The notes: generated by a model from the sequence alone, not told the origin. Numbered from the stretch's first letter, positions 13,001 through 26,150 are shown. The stretch: DNA of 64,000 nucleotides from Nemertoderma westbladi (GCA_032718475.1 JAUCBJ010008014.1:1-64000); one strand, 5' to 3'. Program-made: numbers and translations.

Positions 13001-16000
13001 ACCGATACAGTAAGTATATCGTGGTAGAGTAGAGTAGACACGACGAGACACCGCCTACCAATACAGTAAGTATATCGTGGTAGAGTAGACACGACGAGAC
13101 GCCGCCTACCGATACAGTAAGTATATCGTGGTAGAGTAGAGTAGACACGACGAGACACCGCCTACCGATAAAGTAAGTATATCGTGGTAGAGTAGAGTAG
13201 ACACGACGAGACACCGCCTACCGATACAGTAAGTATATCGTGGTAGAGTAGACACAACGGGACACCGCCTACCGATACAGTAAGTATATCGTGGTAGAGT
13301 AGAGTAGACACGACGGGACACTGCCTACCGATACAGTAAGTATATCGTGGTAGAGTAGAGTAGACACGACGAGACACCGCCTACCGATACAGAAAGTATA
13401 TCGTGGTAGAGTAGAGTAGACACGACGGGACACCGCCTACCGATACAGTAAGTATATCGTGGTAGAGTAGAGTAGACTCGACGGGACACCGCCTACCGAT
13501 ACAGTAAGTATATCGTGGTAGAGTAGAGTAGACACGACGGGACACCGCCTACCGATACAGTTAGTATATCGTGGTAGAGTAGAGTAGACACGACGAGACA
13601 CCGCCTACCGATACAGAAAGTATATCGTGGTAGAGTAGACACGACGGGACACCGCCTACCGATACAGTAAGTATATCGTGGTAGAGTAGAGTAGACACGA
13701 CGGGACACAGCCTACCGATACAGTAAGTATATCGTGGTAGAGTAGAGTAGACACGACGAGACACCGCCTACCGATACAGTACGTATATCGTGGTAGAGTA
13801 GACACAACGGGACACCGCCTACCGATACAGTAAGTATATCGTGGTAGAGTAGAGTAGACACGACGGGACACCGCCTACCGATACAGTAAGTATATCGTGG
13901 TAGAGTAGAGTAGACACGACGGGACACCGCCTACCGATACAGTAAGTATATCGTGGTAGAGTAGAGTAGACACGACGGGACACCACCTACCGATACAGTT
14001 AGTATATCGTGGTAGAGTAGAGTAGACACGACGAGACACCGCCTACCGGTACAGTAAGTATATCGTGGTAGAGTAGACACGACGGGACACCGCCTACCGA
14101 TACAGTAAGTATATCGTGGTAGAGTAGAGTAGACACGACGGGACACCGCCTACCGATACAGTAAGTATATCTTGGTAGAGTAGAGTAGACACGACGGGAC
14201 ACCGCCTACCGATACAGTAAGTATATCGTGGTAGAGTAGAGTAGACACGACGAGACACCGCCTACCGATACAGTAAGTATATCGTGGTAGAGTAGAGTAG
14301 ACACGACGGGACACCGCCTACCGATACAGTAAGTATATCGTGGTAGAGTAGAGTAGACACGACGGGACACCGCCTACCGATACAGTAAGTATATCGTGGT
14401 AGAGTAGAGTAGACACGACGAGACACCGCCTACCGATACAGTAAGTATATCGTGGTAGAGTAGAGTAGACACGACGGGACACCGCCTACCGATACAGTAA
14501 GTATATCGTGGTAGAGTAGAGTAGACACGACGGGACACCGCCTACCGATACAGTAAGTATATCGTGGTAGAGTAGAGTAGACACGACAAGACACCGCCTA
14601 CCGATACAGTACGTATATCGTGGTAGAGTAGAGTAGACACGACGGGACACCGCCTACCGATACAGTAAGTATATCGTGGTAGAGTAGAGTAGACACGACG
14701 GGACACCACCTACCGATACAGTTAGTATATCGTGGTAGAGTAGAGTAGACACGACGAGACACCGCCTACCGGTACAGTAAGTATATCGTGGTAGAGTAGA
14801 CACGACGGGACACCGCCTACCGATACAGTAAGTATATCGTGGTAGAGTAGAGTAGACACGACGGGACACCGCCTACCGATACAGTAAGTATATCTTGGTA
14901 GAGTAGAGTAGACACGACGGGACACCGCCTACCGATACAGTAAGTATATCGTGGTAGAGTAGAGTAGACACGACGAGACACCGCCTACCTATACAGTAAG
15001 TATATCGTGGTAGAGTAGAGTAGACACGACGGGACACCGCCTACCGATACAGTAAGTATATCGTGGTAGAGTAGAGTAGACACGACGGGACACCGCCTAC
15101 CGATACAGTAAGTATATCGTGGTAGAGTAGAGTAGACACGACGAGACACCGCCTACCGATACAGTAAGTATATCGTGGTAGAGTAGAGTAGACACGACGG
15201 GACACCGCCTACCGATACAGTAAGTATATCGTGGTAGAGTAGAGTAGACACGACGGGACACCGCCTACCGATACAGTAAGTATATCGTGGTAGAGTAGAG
15301 TAGACACGACGGGGCACCGCCTACCGATACAGTAAGTATATCGTGGTAGAGTAGAGTAGTCACGACGGGACACCGCCTACCGATACAGTAAGTATATCGT
15401 GGTAGAGTAGAGTAGACACGACGAGACACCGCCTACCGATACAGTAAGTATATCGTGGTAGAGTAGAGTAGACACGACGGGACACCGCCTACCGATACAG
15501 TAAGTATATCGTGGTAGAGTAGAGTAGACACGACGGGACACCGCCTACCGATACAGTAAGTATATCGTGGTAGAGTAGAGTAGACACGACGGGGCACCGC
15601 CTACCGATACAGTAAGTATATCGTGGTAGAGTAGAGTAGACACGACGGGACACCGCCTACCGATACAGTAAGTATATCGTGGTAGAGTAGAGTAGACACG
15701 ACGAGACGCCGCCTACCGATACAGTAAGTATATCGTGGTAGAGTAGAGTAGACACGACGGGACACCGCCTACCGATACAGTAAGTATATCGTGGTAGAGT
15801 AGACACGACGGGACACCGCCTACCGATACAGTAAGTATATCGTGGTAGAGTAGAGTAGACACGACGAGACACCGCCTACCGATACAGTAAGTATATCGTG
15901 GTAGAGTAGAGTAGACACGACGGGACACCGCCTACCGATACAGTAAGTATATCGTGGTAGAGTAGAGTAGACACGACGAGACACCGCCTACCGATACAGT

Positions 16001-17116
16001 AAGTATATCGTGGTAGAGTAGAGTAGACACGACGGGACACCGCCTACCGATACAGTAAGTATATCGTGGTAGAGTAGAGTAGACACGACGAGACACCGCC
16101 TACCGATACAGTAAGTATATCGTGGTAGAGTAGAGTAGACACGACGAGACACCGCCTACCGATACAGTAAGTATATCGTGGTAGAGTAGAGTAGACACGA
16201 CGAGACGCCGCCTACCGATACAGTAAGTATATAGTGGTAGAGTAGAGTAGAGTAGACACGACGAGACACCGCCTACCGATACGGTAAGTATATCGTGGTA
16301 GAGTAGACACGACGAGACACCGCCTACCGATACAGTAAGTATATCGTGGTAGAGTAGAGTAGACATGACGGGACACCGCCTACCGATACAGTAAGTATAT
16401 CGTGGTAGAGTAGAGTAGACACGACGAGACACCGCCTACCGATACAGTAAGTATATCGTGGTAGAGTAGACACAACGGGACACCGCCTACCGATACAGTA
16501 AGTATATCGTGGTAGAGTAGAGTAGACACGACGAGACACCGCCTACCGATACAGTAAGTATATCGTGGTAGAGTAGAGTAGACACGACGGGACACCGCCT
16601 ACCGATACAGTAAGTATATCGTGGTAGAGTAGAGTAGACACGACGAGACACCGCCTACCGATACAGTAGGTATATCGTGGTAGAGTAGACACAACGGGAC
16701 ACCGCCTACCGATACAGTAAGTATATCGTGGTAGAGTAGAGTAGACACGACGGGACACAGCCTACCGATACAGTTAGTATATCCTGGTAGAGTAGAGTAG
16801 ACACGACGAGACACCGCCTACCGATACAGTAAGTATATCGTGGTAGAGTAGACACGATGAGACACCGCCTACCGATACAGTAAGTATATCGTGGTAGAGT
16901 AGACACGATGAGACACCGCCTACCGATACAGTAAGTATACCGTGGTAGAGTAGAGTAGACACGACGAGACGCCGCCTACCGATACAGTAAGTATATCGTG
17001 GTAGAGTAGAGTAGACACGACGAGACACCGCCTACCGATACAGTAAGTATATCGTGGTAGAGTAGAGTAGACACGACGAGACACCGCCTACCGATACAGT
17101 AAGTATATCGTGGTAG
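4030..17116 (+). repeat. 56-bp minisatellite array with higher-order repeats, donor site in every unit (array A)
   Basis: The basic unit is 56 bp and reads CACCGCCTACCGATACA then GTAAGTATATCGTGGTAG, followed by a GAGTA stutter and GACACGACGG. The GAGTA stutter occurs one to three times, giving 51-, 56- and 61-bp variants. At about 13.1 kb this is roughly 240 copies. Variant copies (TATATCTTGG at about 4,612, 7,092 and 9,752; TATATAGTGG; GATAAAG; GCGTACTGATA) recur in the same order. This shows higher-order repeats of about 2.49 and 2.65 kb across 4.6-12.7 kb; 12.9-17.1 kb is more irregular. Every copy contains ACA|GTAAGTAT, a strong 5' splice site on the + strand. The long frames on the - strand are translations of the array and are not genes. 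Confidence 0.97.
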
Positions 17117-17449
17117 AGTTTGTGTTTAGTAGCTCGCAAGTAACGCTGTGGGGTGTCGTTAATCAAACCTGCGCCTTTTATAGTCAACGCAGTTAGCAAG
17201 CAAACAGTCGGCCGAAGCCGGAGGCGACCCGATGGCTCCTCTTTCGATAGCTGCTACCCGAGGGTAGGGGTGGGCGCTACTCCTATCCCAAGATTTGCTC
17301 CCAGTTATTTAACTGGTACTCATTTCATCGACCCCAGTGGATGAAAGGCTGAGTGGACCCTGGCGGCGCTGAACCTACCGGTACAACCAATAGATAGAAG
17401 GTCCTGCGCTCAACCAACCTTTGTCAACGCAGTACTCGTCTCTATATCT
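17117..17449. other. Unique spacer between two arrays, probably an old dispersed repeat
   Basis: About 330 bp of higher-GC sequence lies between arrays A and B. It has an open frame (17,153-17,344) that I do not believe is coding. The segment ACTCATTTCATCGACCCC followed by GGATGAAAGGCTGAGTGGAC has the look of a dispersed repeat tail seen in many invertebrate genomes. That impression is from memory and cannot be verified here. Confidence 0.35.
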
Positions 17450-19985
17450 AATAACGCTGGTAGGCTTACTCACACATTTATTTAACAAGGCTGGTAGGCT
17501 TACTCATACATTTATTTACCAAAGGCTGGTAGGCTTTCTCACACATGTATTTAATAAGGCTGGTAGGCTTACTCACATTTATTTAACAAGGCTGGTAGAC
17601 TTACTCACACATTTATTTAATAAGGCTGGTAGGCTTACTCACACATTTATTTAATAAGGCTGGTAGGCTTACTCGCACATTTATTTAACAAGGCTGGTAG
17701 GCTTACTCACACATTTATTTAATAAGACTGGTAGGTAGGCTTACTCACACATTTATTTAATAAGGCTGGTAGGCTTACTCACACATTTATTTAATAACGC
17801 TGGTAGGCTTACTCACACATTTATTTAATAAGGCTGGTAGGCTTACTCGCACATTTATTTAACAAGGCTGGTAGGCTTACTCACACATTTATTTAATAAG
17901 ACTGGTAGGTAGGCTTACTCACACATTTATTTAATAAGGCTGGTAGGCTTACTCACACATTTATTTAATAACGCTGGTAGGCTTACTCACACATTTATTT
18001 AACAAGGCTGGAAGGCTTACTCATACATTTATTTACCAAAGGCTGGTAGGCTTACTCACACATTTATTTAACAAGGCTGGTAGGCTTACTCACACATTTA
18101 TTTAATAAGGCTGGTAGGCTTACTCACACATTTATTTAATAAGACTGGTTGGTAGGCTTACTCACACATTTATTTAACAAGGCTGGTAGGCTTACTCACA
18201 CATTTATTTAACAAAGGCTGGTAGGCTTTCTCACACATTTATTTAATAAGGCTGGTAGGCTTACTCACATTTATTTAACAAGGCTGGTAGACTTACTCAC
18301 ACATTTATTTAATAAGGCTGGTAGGCTTACTCACATTTATTTAACAAGGCAGGTAGACTTACTCACACATTTATTTAATAAGGCTGGTAGGCTTACTAAC
18401 ACATTTATTTAACAAGGCTGGTAGGCTTACTCACACATTTATTTAATAAGGCTGGTAGACTTACTCACACATTTATTTAATAAGGCTGGTAGGCTTACTA
18501 ACACATTTATTTAACAAGACTGGTAGGCTTACTCACACATTTATTTAATAAGGCTGGTAGACTTACTCACACATTTATTTAACAAGATTGGTAGGCTTAC
18601 TCACACATTTATTTAATAAGGCTGGTAGACTTACTCACACATTTATTTAATAAGGCTGGTAGACTTACTCACACATTTATTTAATAAAGCTGGTAGGCTT
18701 ACTCACACATTTATTTAATAAGGCTGGTAGACTTACTCACACATTTATTTAACAAGGTTGGTAGGCTTACTCACACATTTATTTAATAAGGCTGGTAGGC
18801 TTACTCACACATTTATTTAATAAGGCTGGTAGACTTACTCACACATTTATTTAACAAGGTTGGTAGGCTTACTCACACATTTATTTAATAAGGCTGGTAG
18901 GCTTACTCACACATTTATTTAATAAGGCTGGTAGACTTACTCACACATTTATTTAATAAGGCTGGTAGACTTACTCACACATTTATTTAATAAAGCTGGT
19001 AGGCTTACTCACACATTTATTTAATAAGGCTGGTAGGCTTACTAACACATTTATTTAACAAGGCTGGTAGGCTTACTCACACATTTATTTAATAAGGCTG
19101 GTAGACTTACTCACACATTTATTTAATAAGGCTGGTAGGCTTACTCACACATTTATTTAATAAGGCTGGTAGGCTTACTAACACATTTATTTAATAAGGC
19201 TGGTAGGCTTACTCACACATTTATTTAATAAGGCTGGTAGACTTACTCACACATTTATTTAATAAGGCTGGTAGACTTACTCACACATTTATTTAATAAA
19301 GCTGGTAGGCTTACTCACACATTTATTTAATAAGGCTGGTAGGCTTACTAACACATTTATTTAACAAGGCTGGTAGGCTTACTCACACATTTATTTAATA
19401 AGGCTGGTAGACTTACTCACACATTTATTTAATAAGGCTGGTAGGCTTACTCACACATTTATTTAATAACGCTGGTAGGCTTACTAACACATTTATTTAA
19501 TAAGGCTGGTAGGCTTACTCACACATTTATTTAATAATGCTTGTAGGCTTACTCACACATTTATTTAATAAGGCTGGTAGGCTTACTCACACATTTATTT
19601 AATAAGGTTGGTAGGCTTACTCACACATTTATTTAATAAGGCTGGTAGACTTACTCACACATTTATTTAATAAGGGTGGTAGGCTTACTAACACATTTAT
19701 TTAATAAGGCTGGTAGGCTTACTCACACATTTATTTAATAAGACTGGTAGGCTTACTCACACATTTATTTAATAAGGCTGGTAGGCTTACTCACACATTT
19801 ATTTAATAAGGCTGGTAGGCTTACTCACACATTTATTTAATAAGGCTGGTAGGCTTACTCACACATTTATTTAATAAGGCTGGTAGGCTTACTCACACAT
19901 TTATTTAATAAGGCTGGTAGGCTTACTCACACATTTATTTAATAAGGCTGGTAGGCTTACTCACACATTTATTTAATAAGGCTTT
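17450..19985. repeat. 34-bp minisatellite array (array B, simple part)
   Basis: The unit is 34 bp: GGCTGGTAGGCTTACTCACA followed by CATTTATTTAATAA. About 74 copies are present, with variants in AATAA/AACAA, GGCTTAC/AGACTTAC and occasional 30-bp or duplicated GGTA copies. Read on the - strand, each copy contains AAATAAA, which includes the canonical poly(A) signal hexamer, and TGTGAGTAAG, which matches a strong 5' splice donor. No exon is recognised beside it. It runs without a break into the 66-bp composite form. Confidence 0.97.
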
Positions 19986-22900
19986 GGTGGAGCAACTGGG
20001 GGTCTTTTGGCGGTAGGTCGGCTTACTCACACATTTATTTAACAAGGCTTTAGTGGAACAAGTGGGGATCTTTTAGCGGTAGGTAGGCTTACTCACACAT
20101 TTATTTAACAAGGCTTTAGTGGAACAAGTGAGGATATTTTAGCGGTAGGTCGGCTTACTCACACATTTATTTAACAAGGCTTTAGTGGAACATGTGGGGA
20201 TCTTTTAGCGGTAGGTCGGCTTACTCACACATTTATTTAACAAGGCTTTAGTGGAACAAGTGGGGATCTTTTAGCGGTAGGTAGGCTTACTCACACATTT
20301 ATTTAACAAAGGCTTTTGTGGAGCAAGTGGGGTTCTTTTAGCGGTAGGTAGGCTTACTCACACATTTATTTAACAAGGCTTTGGTGGAGCAAGTGGGGGT
20401 TTTTTGGCGGTAGGTAGGCTTACTCACACATTTATTTAACAAAGGCTTTGGTGGAGCAAGTGGGGTTCTTTTAGCGGTAGGTAGGCTTACTCACACATTT
20501 ATTTAACAAGGCTTTAGTGGAACAAGTGGGGATCTTTTAGCGGTAGGTAGGCTTACTCACACATTTATTTAACAAGGCTTTGGTGGAGCAAGTGGGGGTT
20601 TTTTGGCGGTAGGTAGGCTTACTCACACATTTATTTAACAAAGGCTTTGGTGGAGCAAGTGGGGTTCTTTTAGCGGTAGGTAGGCTTACTCACACATTTA
20701 TTTAACAAGGCTTTAGTGGAACAAGTGAGGATATTTTAGCGGTAGGTCGGCTTACTCACACATTTATTTAACAAGGCTTTAGTTGAACAAGTGGGGATCT
20801 TTTAGCGGTAGGTAGGCTTACTCACACATTTATTTAACAAGGCTTTGGTGGAGCAAGTGGGGGTCTTTTGGCGGTAGGTAGGCTTACTCACACATTTATT
20901 TAACAAAGGCTTTGGTGGAGCAAATGGGGTTCTTTTAGCGGTAGGTAGGCTTACTCACACATTTATTTAACAAGGCTTTAGTGGAACAAGTGAGGATATT
21001 TTAGCGGTAGGTCGGCTTACTCACACATTTATTTAACAAGGCTTTAGTGGAACAAGTGGGGATCTTTTAGCGGTAGGTCGGCTTACTCACACATTTATTT
21101 AACAAGGCTTTAGTGGAACAAGTGAGGATATTTTAGCGGTAGGTAGGCTTACTCACACATTTATTTAACAAGGCTTTAGTGGAACAAGTGAGGATATTTT
21201 AGCGGTAGGTCGGCTTACTCACACATTTATTTAACAAGGCTTTAGTGGAACAAGTGAGGATATTTTAGCGGTAGGTCGGCTTACTCACACATTTATTTAA
21301 CAAGGCTTTAGTGGAACAAGTGAGGATATTTTAGCGGTAGGTAGGCTTACTCACACATTTATTTAACAAAGGCTTTGGTGGAGCAAGTGGGGTTCTTTTA
21401 GCGGTAGGTAGGCTTACTCACACATTTATTTAACAAGGCTTTGGTGGAGCAAGTGGGGGTTTTTTGGCGGTAGGTAGGCTTACTCACACATTTATTTAAC
21501 AAAGGCTTTGGTGGAGCAAGTGGGGTTCTTTTAGCGGTAGGTAGGCTTACTCACACATTTATTTAACAAGGCTTTGGTGGAGCAAGTGGGGGTTTTTTGG
21601 CGGTAGGTAGGCTTACTCACACATTTATTTAACAAAGGCTTTGGTGGAGCAAGTGGGGTTCTTTTAGCGGTAGGTAGGCTTACTCACACATTTATTTAAC
21701 AAGGCTTTGGTGGAGCAAGTGGGGGTTTTTTGGCGGTAGGTAGGCTTACTCACACATTTATTTAACAAGGCTTTAGTGGAACAAGTGAGGATATTTTAGC
21801 GGTAGGTCGGCTTACTCACACATTTATTTAACAAGGCTTTAGTGGAACAAGTGAGGATATTTTAGCGGTAGGTAGGCTTACTCACACATTTATTTAACAA
21901 GGCTTTAGTGGAACAAGTGAGGATATTTTAGCGGTAGGTCGGCTTACTCACACATTTATTTAACAAGGCTTTGGTGGAACAAGTGGGGATCTTTTAGCGG
22001 TAGGTAGGCTTACTCACACATTTATTTAACAAGGCTTTGGTGGAGCAAGTGGGGATCTTTTTGTGGTAGGTCGGCTTACTCACACATTTATTTAACAAGG
22101 CTTTAGTGGAACAAGTGGGGATCTTTTAGCGGTAGGTAGGCTTACTCACACATTTATTTAACAAGGCTTTAGTGGAACAAGTGAGGATATTTTAGCGGTA
22201 GGTCGGCTTACTCACACATTTATTTAACAAGGCTTTGGTGGAACAAGTGGGGGTCTTTTAGCGGTAGGTAGGCTTACTCACACATTTATTTAACAAGGCT
22301 TTGGTGGAGCAAGTGGGGATCTTTTTGTGGTAGGTCGGCTTACTCACACATTTATTTAACAAGGCTTTAGTGGAACAAGTGGGGATCTTTTAGCGGTAGG
22401 TAGGCTTACTCACACATTTATTTAACAAGGCTTTAGTGGAACAAGTGGGGATCTTTTAGCGGTAGGTAGGCTTACTCACACATTTATTTAACAAGGCTTT
22501 GGTGGAGCAAGTGGGGATCTTTTTGTGGTAGGTCGGCTTACTCACACATTTATTTAACAAGGCTTTAGTGGAACAAGTGGGGATCTTTTAGCGGTAGGTC
22601 GGCTTACTCACACATTTATTTAACAAGGCTTTGGTGGAGCAAGTGGGGATCTTTTTGTGGTAGGTCGGCTTACTCACACATTTATTTAACAAGGCTTTAG
22701 TGGAACAAGTGGGGATCTTTTAGCGGTAGGTAGGCTTACTCACACATTTATTTAACAAGGCTTTAGTGGAACAAGTGAGGATATTTTAGCGGTAGGTCGG
22801 CTTACTCACACATTTATTTAACAAGGCTTTGGTGGAACAAGTGGGGGTCTTTTAGCGGTAGGTAGATTTACAGTACATATACATTTCTTTAGTGGAACAA

Positions 22901-24560
22901 GTGGGGATCTTTTAGCGGTAGGTCGGCTTACTCACACATTTATTTAACAAGGCTTTGGTGGAACAAGTGAGGATATTTTAGCGGTAGGTAGGCTTACTCA
23001 CACATTTATTTAACAAGGCTTTAGTGGAACAAGTGAGGATATTTTAGCGGTAGGTCGGCTTACTCACACATTTATTTAACAAGGCTTTGGTGGAGCAAGT
23101 GGGGATCTTTTTGTGGTAGGTCGGCTTACTCACACATTTATTTAACAAGGCTTTAGTGGAACAAGTGGGGATCTTTTAGCGGTAGGTAGGCTTACTCACA
23201 CATTTATTTAACAAGGCTTTAGTGGAACAAGTGAGGATATTTTAGCGGTAGGTCGGCTTACTCACACATTTATTTAATAAGGCTGGTAGGCTTACTCACA
23301 CATTTATTTAATAAGGCTGGTAGGCTTACTCACACATTTATTTAATAAGGCTTTGGTGGAGCAACTGGGGGTCTTTTAGCGGTAGGTCGGCTTACTCACA
23401 CATTTATTTAACAAGGCTTTAGTGGAACAAGTGAGGATATTTTAGCGGTAGGTCGGCTTACTCACACATTTATTTAATAAGGCTGGTAGGCTTACTCACA
23501 CATTTATTTAATAAGGCTGGTAGGCTTACTCACACATTTATTTAATAAGGCTTTGGTGGAGCAACTGGGGGTCTTTTAGCGGTAGGTCGGCTTACTCACA
23601 CATTTATTTAACAAGGCTTTAGTGGAACAAGTGAGGATATTTTAGCGGTAGGTAGGCTTACTCACACATTTATTTAACAAGGCTTTAGTGGAACAAGTGA
23701 GGATATTTTAGCGGTAGGTCGGCTTACTCACACATTTATTTAACAAGGCTTTGGTGGAACAAGTGGGGATCTTTTAGCGGTAGGTCGGCTTACTCACACA
23801 TTTATTTAACAAGGCTTTGGTGGAGCAAGTGGGGATCTTTTTGTGGTAGGTCGGCTTACTCACACATTTATTTAACAAGGCTTTAGTGGAACAAGTGGGG
23901 ATCTTTTAGCGGTAGGTAGGCTTACTCACACATTTATTTAACAAGGCTTTAGTGGAACAAGTGAGGATATTTTAGCGGTAGGTCGGCTTACTCACACATT
24001 TATTTAACAAGGCTTTGGTGGAACAAGTGGGGGTCTTTTAGCGGTAGGTAGATTTACAGTACATATACATTTCTTTAGTGGAACAAGTGGGGATCTTTTA
24101 GCGGTAGGTCGGCTTACTCACACATTTATTTAACAAGGCTTTGGTGGAACAAGTGGGGGTCTTTTAGCGGTAGGTAGATTTACAGTACATATACATTTCT
24201 TTAGTGGAACAAGTGGGGATCTTTTAGCGGTAGGTCGGCTTACTCACACATTTATTTAACAAGGCTTTAGTGGAACAAGTGGGGATCTTTTAGCGGTAGG
24301 TAGGCTTACTCACACATTTATTTAACAAGGCTTTGGTGGAACAAGTGGGGGTCTTTTAGCGGTAGGTAGATTTACAGTACATATACATTTCTTTAGTGGA
24401 ACAAGTGGGGATCTTTTAGCGGTAGGTCGGCTTACTCACACATTTATTTAACAAGGCTTTAGTGGAACAAGTGGGGGTCTTTTTGTGGTAGGTATGTCTG
24501 TATGTAGGTCTACATACATATTTATCTTGGGTGGAATAAATGGAATGCCTTCGGCGGGGG
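19986..24560. repeat. 66-bp composite minisatellite array (array B, expanded unit)
   Basis: Here the 34-bp unit is fused to an extra segment (GGCTTTAGTGGAACAAGTG, then GGATNTTTTAGCGGTAGG), giving about 66 bp and some 68 copies. Several sub-types (GAACAAGTGAGGATATTTT, GAGCAAGTGGGGTTCTTTT, GATCTTTTTGTGG) alternate in blocks. Two islands of pure 34-bp units sit at about 23,275-23,345 and 23,465-23,545. A further sub-type with GATTTACAGTACATATAC occurs four times (near 22,865, 24,051, 24,178 and 24,368). The last copies (about 24,490-24,560) are decayed. Some copies carry TATTTTAG|C on the + strand, which is acceptor-like, but no exon follows. Confidence 0.95.
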
Positions 24561-24873
24561 AAACTAATTTGTTTGGAAAAAGTAACTTCTATATTATTAT
24601 TATTATTAATGAATAATTTGATGAACTCTGTAGTTTTAACAATGTAACTTGGCAGAGGATACGGATGTCAGAGAGGAGTTGAGACGCAGAGAGGTTACAG
24701 CAGTAAATTTTGCAAACAGTCAAACAGAATCTTGAATGGCACCAATCATACTTACAGTAGAACGCAATTATCAGGTTTTGGTAAAACTTTAACAGCAAAA
24801 GTTAATTGTAAGTGTAGTTAGAACTTCAGTGGCTCTACAAACACATTGATTCTACATTAAATAACAAACTTAC
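24561..24873. other. Non-coding stretch left of the signal-peptide exon
   Basis: This is AT-rich sequence with a short TTA microsatellite at about 24,592-24,608. It should be the first intron of the - strand signal-peptide gene. I looked for a second exon on the - strand: the first plausible acceptor (TGTTTGTAG, about 24,832-24,840) leads to a stop after two codons in the required phase, so it is not convincing. Confidence 0.4.
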
Positions 24874-24978
24874 ATTGTCTCTTTCAACCAATTCGGTTGA
24901 GTTCCCAGGGCTCTCTCCCAAACACTCCACAGCAGCAAGAGCTGCAAGAGTTAAAAGTAGAAGAGTTTCCTTGAACAT
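24874..24978 (-). CDS. First exon of a secreted protein (signal peptide), rest of gene not found
   Basis: On the - strand an ATG at 24,978 starts 35 codons, MFKETLLLLTLAALAAVECL followed by a hydrophilic stretch containing an NST glycosylation site and ending VERDN. The exon then meets a strong donor, AAT|GTAAGTT, in phase 0. The profile is that of a cleavable signal peptide: one lysine, a long Leu/Ala core, then ECLGES where cleavage would fall. The product would enter the secretory pathway. The gene runs toward lower coordinates, where the next 7 kb is tandem array, so later exons lie beyond it or are missing. It points opposite to the receptor gene. No domain is visible, so no function can be given. 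It could also be a relic first exon. Confidence 0.6.
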
Positions 24979-25610
24979 AGTGACCGTCACTAGTTTTTTA
25001 GTTAGTAGTCTGTTATTTTTAGTTTTTTAGTTTACAAAATACTTCAAGCACTAAAATACAATATTCTGCGAATGAATATAACGACACTAACACGCCATAC
25101 TTAAACTGTATAAAACGCAACCTAATAAACATTAAATACCAGCTGCTGCTTAGTGGAAGCAAAGTAGCGCAATGTTAGTAAATGGAGCGGCTTATATGAA
25201 TAAATAATTGGTGTGTTTTATGAAATAAAGTAACGGACTGATAGACCAACACAAACTCTCCTAATAAAAAGGTGCCTTAGAGACAAGCCGTTACATCTAC
25301 GGATATTGGTTTCGGTGAACAGGAAAGAGCAAATAATTTATATGAAAAAATAGTTGGAATTCCTACTTGGTGAGGTACAGTACCCATGCACAGCTACAGT
25401 ACTGCAGTATACAGTTGATGTATAGCCGCATAATAGAAGGCAATATACAGTATGACTAATACATTGCATTGGAGATTATACGGTATGAATCCATCTGGAT
25501 AGGATTAATCAACCCGATTTTAGCCAATTTGCTGATTGTATATTTGTTACGGTAGCGGAGTTGTGCGCTTGCGCGCGCACCGTAAGCGTAGGATTGCGCA
25601 ACTATCGTAC

Positions 25611-25730
25611 TACGTGTGGCTAAGTCACACGAATAGTTCCCAAAAGGCACTTTGGCATTTTTTCCAGGTACCTAAATAATTGCAACCAGCGTAAATGCCA
25701 AAATGCCAGAGTGCTTTTTGGGAACTGTAG
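25611..25730 (+). mobile_element. Short foldback element (MITE-like), copy 1
   Basis: The copy is bounded by AGTTCCCAAAAGGCACTTTG on the left and its near-complement CAGAGTGCTTTTTGGGAACT on the right. These form inverted ends around a ~50-bp core that contains GGTACC. A second copy lies inverted at 26,380-26,505. The shared left flank ACGTGTGGCTAAGTCACACG is also repeated there, so the duplicated unit is larger than the foldback alone. There is no coding capacity, so it would have to be non-autonomous. Confidence 0.7.
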
Positions 25731-26059
25731 TATAAATCCTTAAGATATTCTTTCGCCCACGTCACCGGGGGTATCATATTGATTGTTAAGAAGATATTGT
25801 TAAGAACGACCAAACTCGCGGTGACAAATTAATAATATTAATAACAAATTAATTAATTAAATTAAACTGTGTGCAAATTTTCGACCAACAGGTCTTTTAC
25901 GAGCACAAAATAAATAAATAAATGGTGTATGATTACTGGTATAAAGGATAAACCGTATTACGAGAAACTAGCGGGAATTTTGAAATATTTGAAATATTGC
26001 CAGAAACTGGCGGGAATTTTGAAATATGAAATGTGAAATATTACCGGTATTTTATTTTT

Positions 26060-26150
26060 GATAGTAATCAGCTGTTATTTGCGTCGAATTTCCCCTGGAG
26101 AGGGATTAATTTTTATTGCGTTGAAAGTCCCCCCTATCTGCAGTCAATAC
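26060..26150 (+). repeat. Dispersed repeat, copy 1 (partner at 39,648-39,757)
   Basis: The segment from AATCAGCTGTTATTTGCGTC through CTGGAGAGG and TTTTATTGCGT to CCCCCCTATCTG recurs near 39.65 kb with about 90% identity. In this copy the C run is six long; in the other it has grown to 19. The family is not identified. Two copies 13.6 kb apart in the same orientation suggest an interspersed element rather than a local duplication. Confidence 0.75.

Noticed and set aside
3973-17028. Dozens of 60-217-residue frames on the - strand (SRRVYSTLPRYTYCIG-type)
   Set aside because: They are translations of the 56-bp array; the same peptide recurs in all three frames with the repeat, and no unique sequence or splice context supports them.
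4030-17116. CRISPR array
   Set aside because: Direct repeats are contiguous without unique spacers, the context is a eukaryotic spliced gene, and no cas genes are present.
25281-25369. An additional aGPCR exon (acceptor, 29 open codons, donor)
   Set aside because: Its exit phase (2) does not fit the next candidate exon's entry phase, and the peptide shows no recognisable GAIN feature. An open stretch this short is common by chance.
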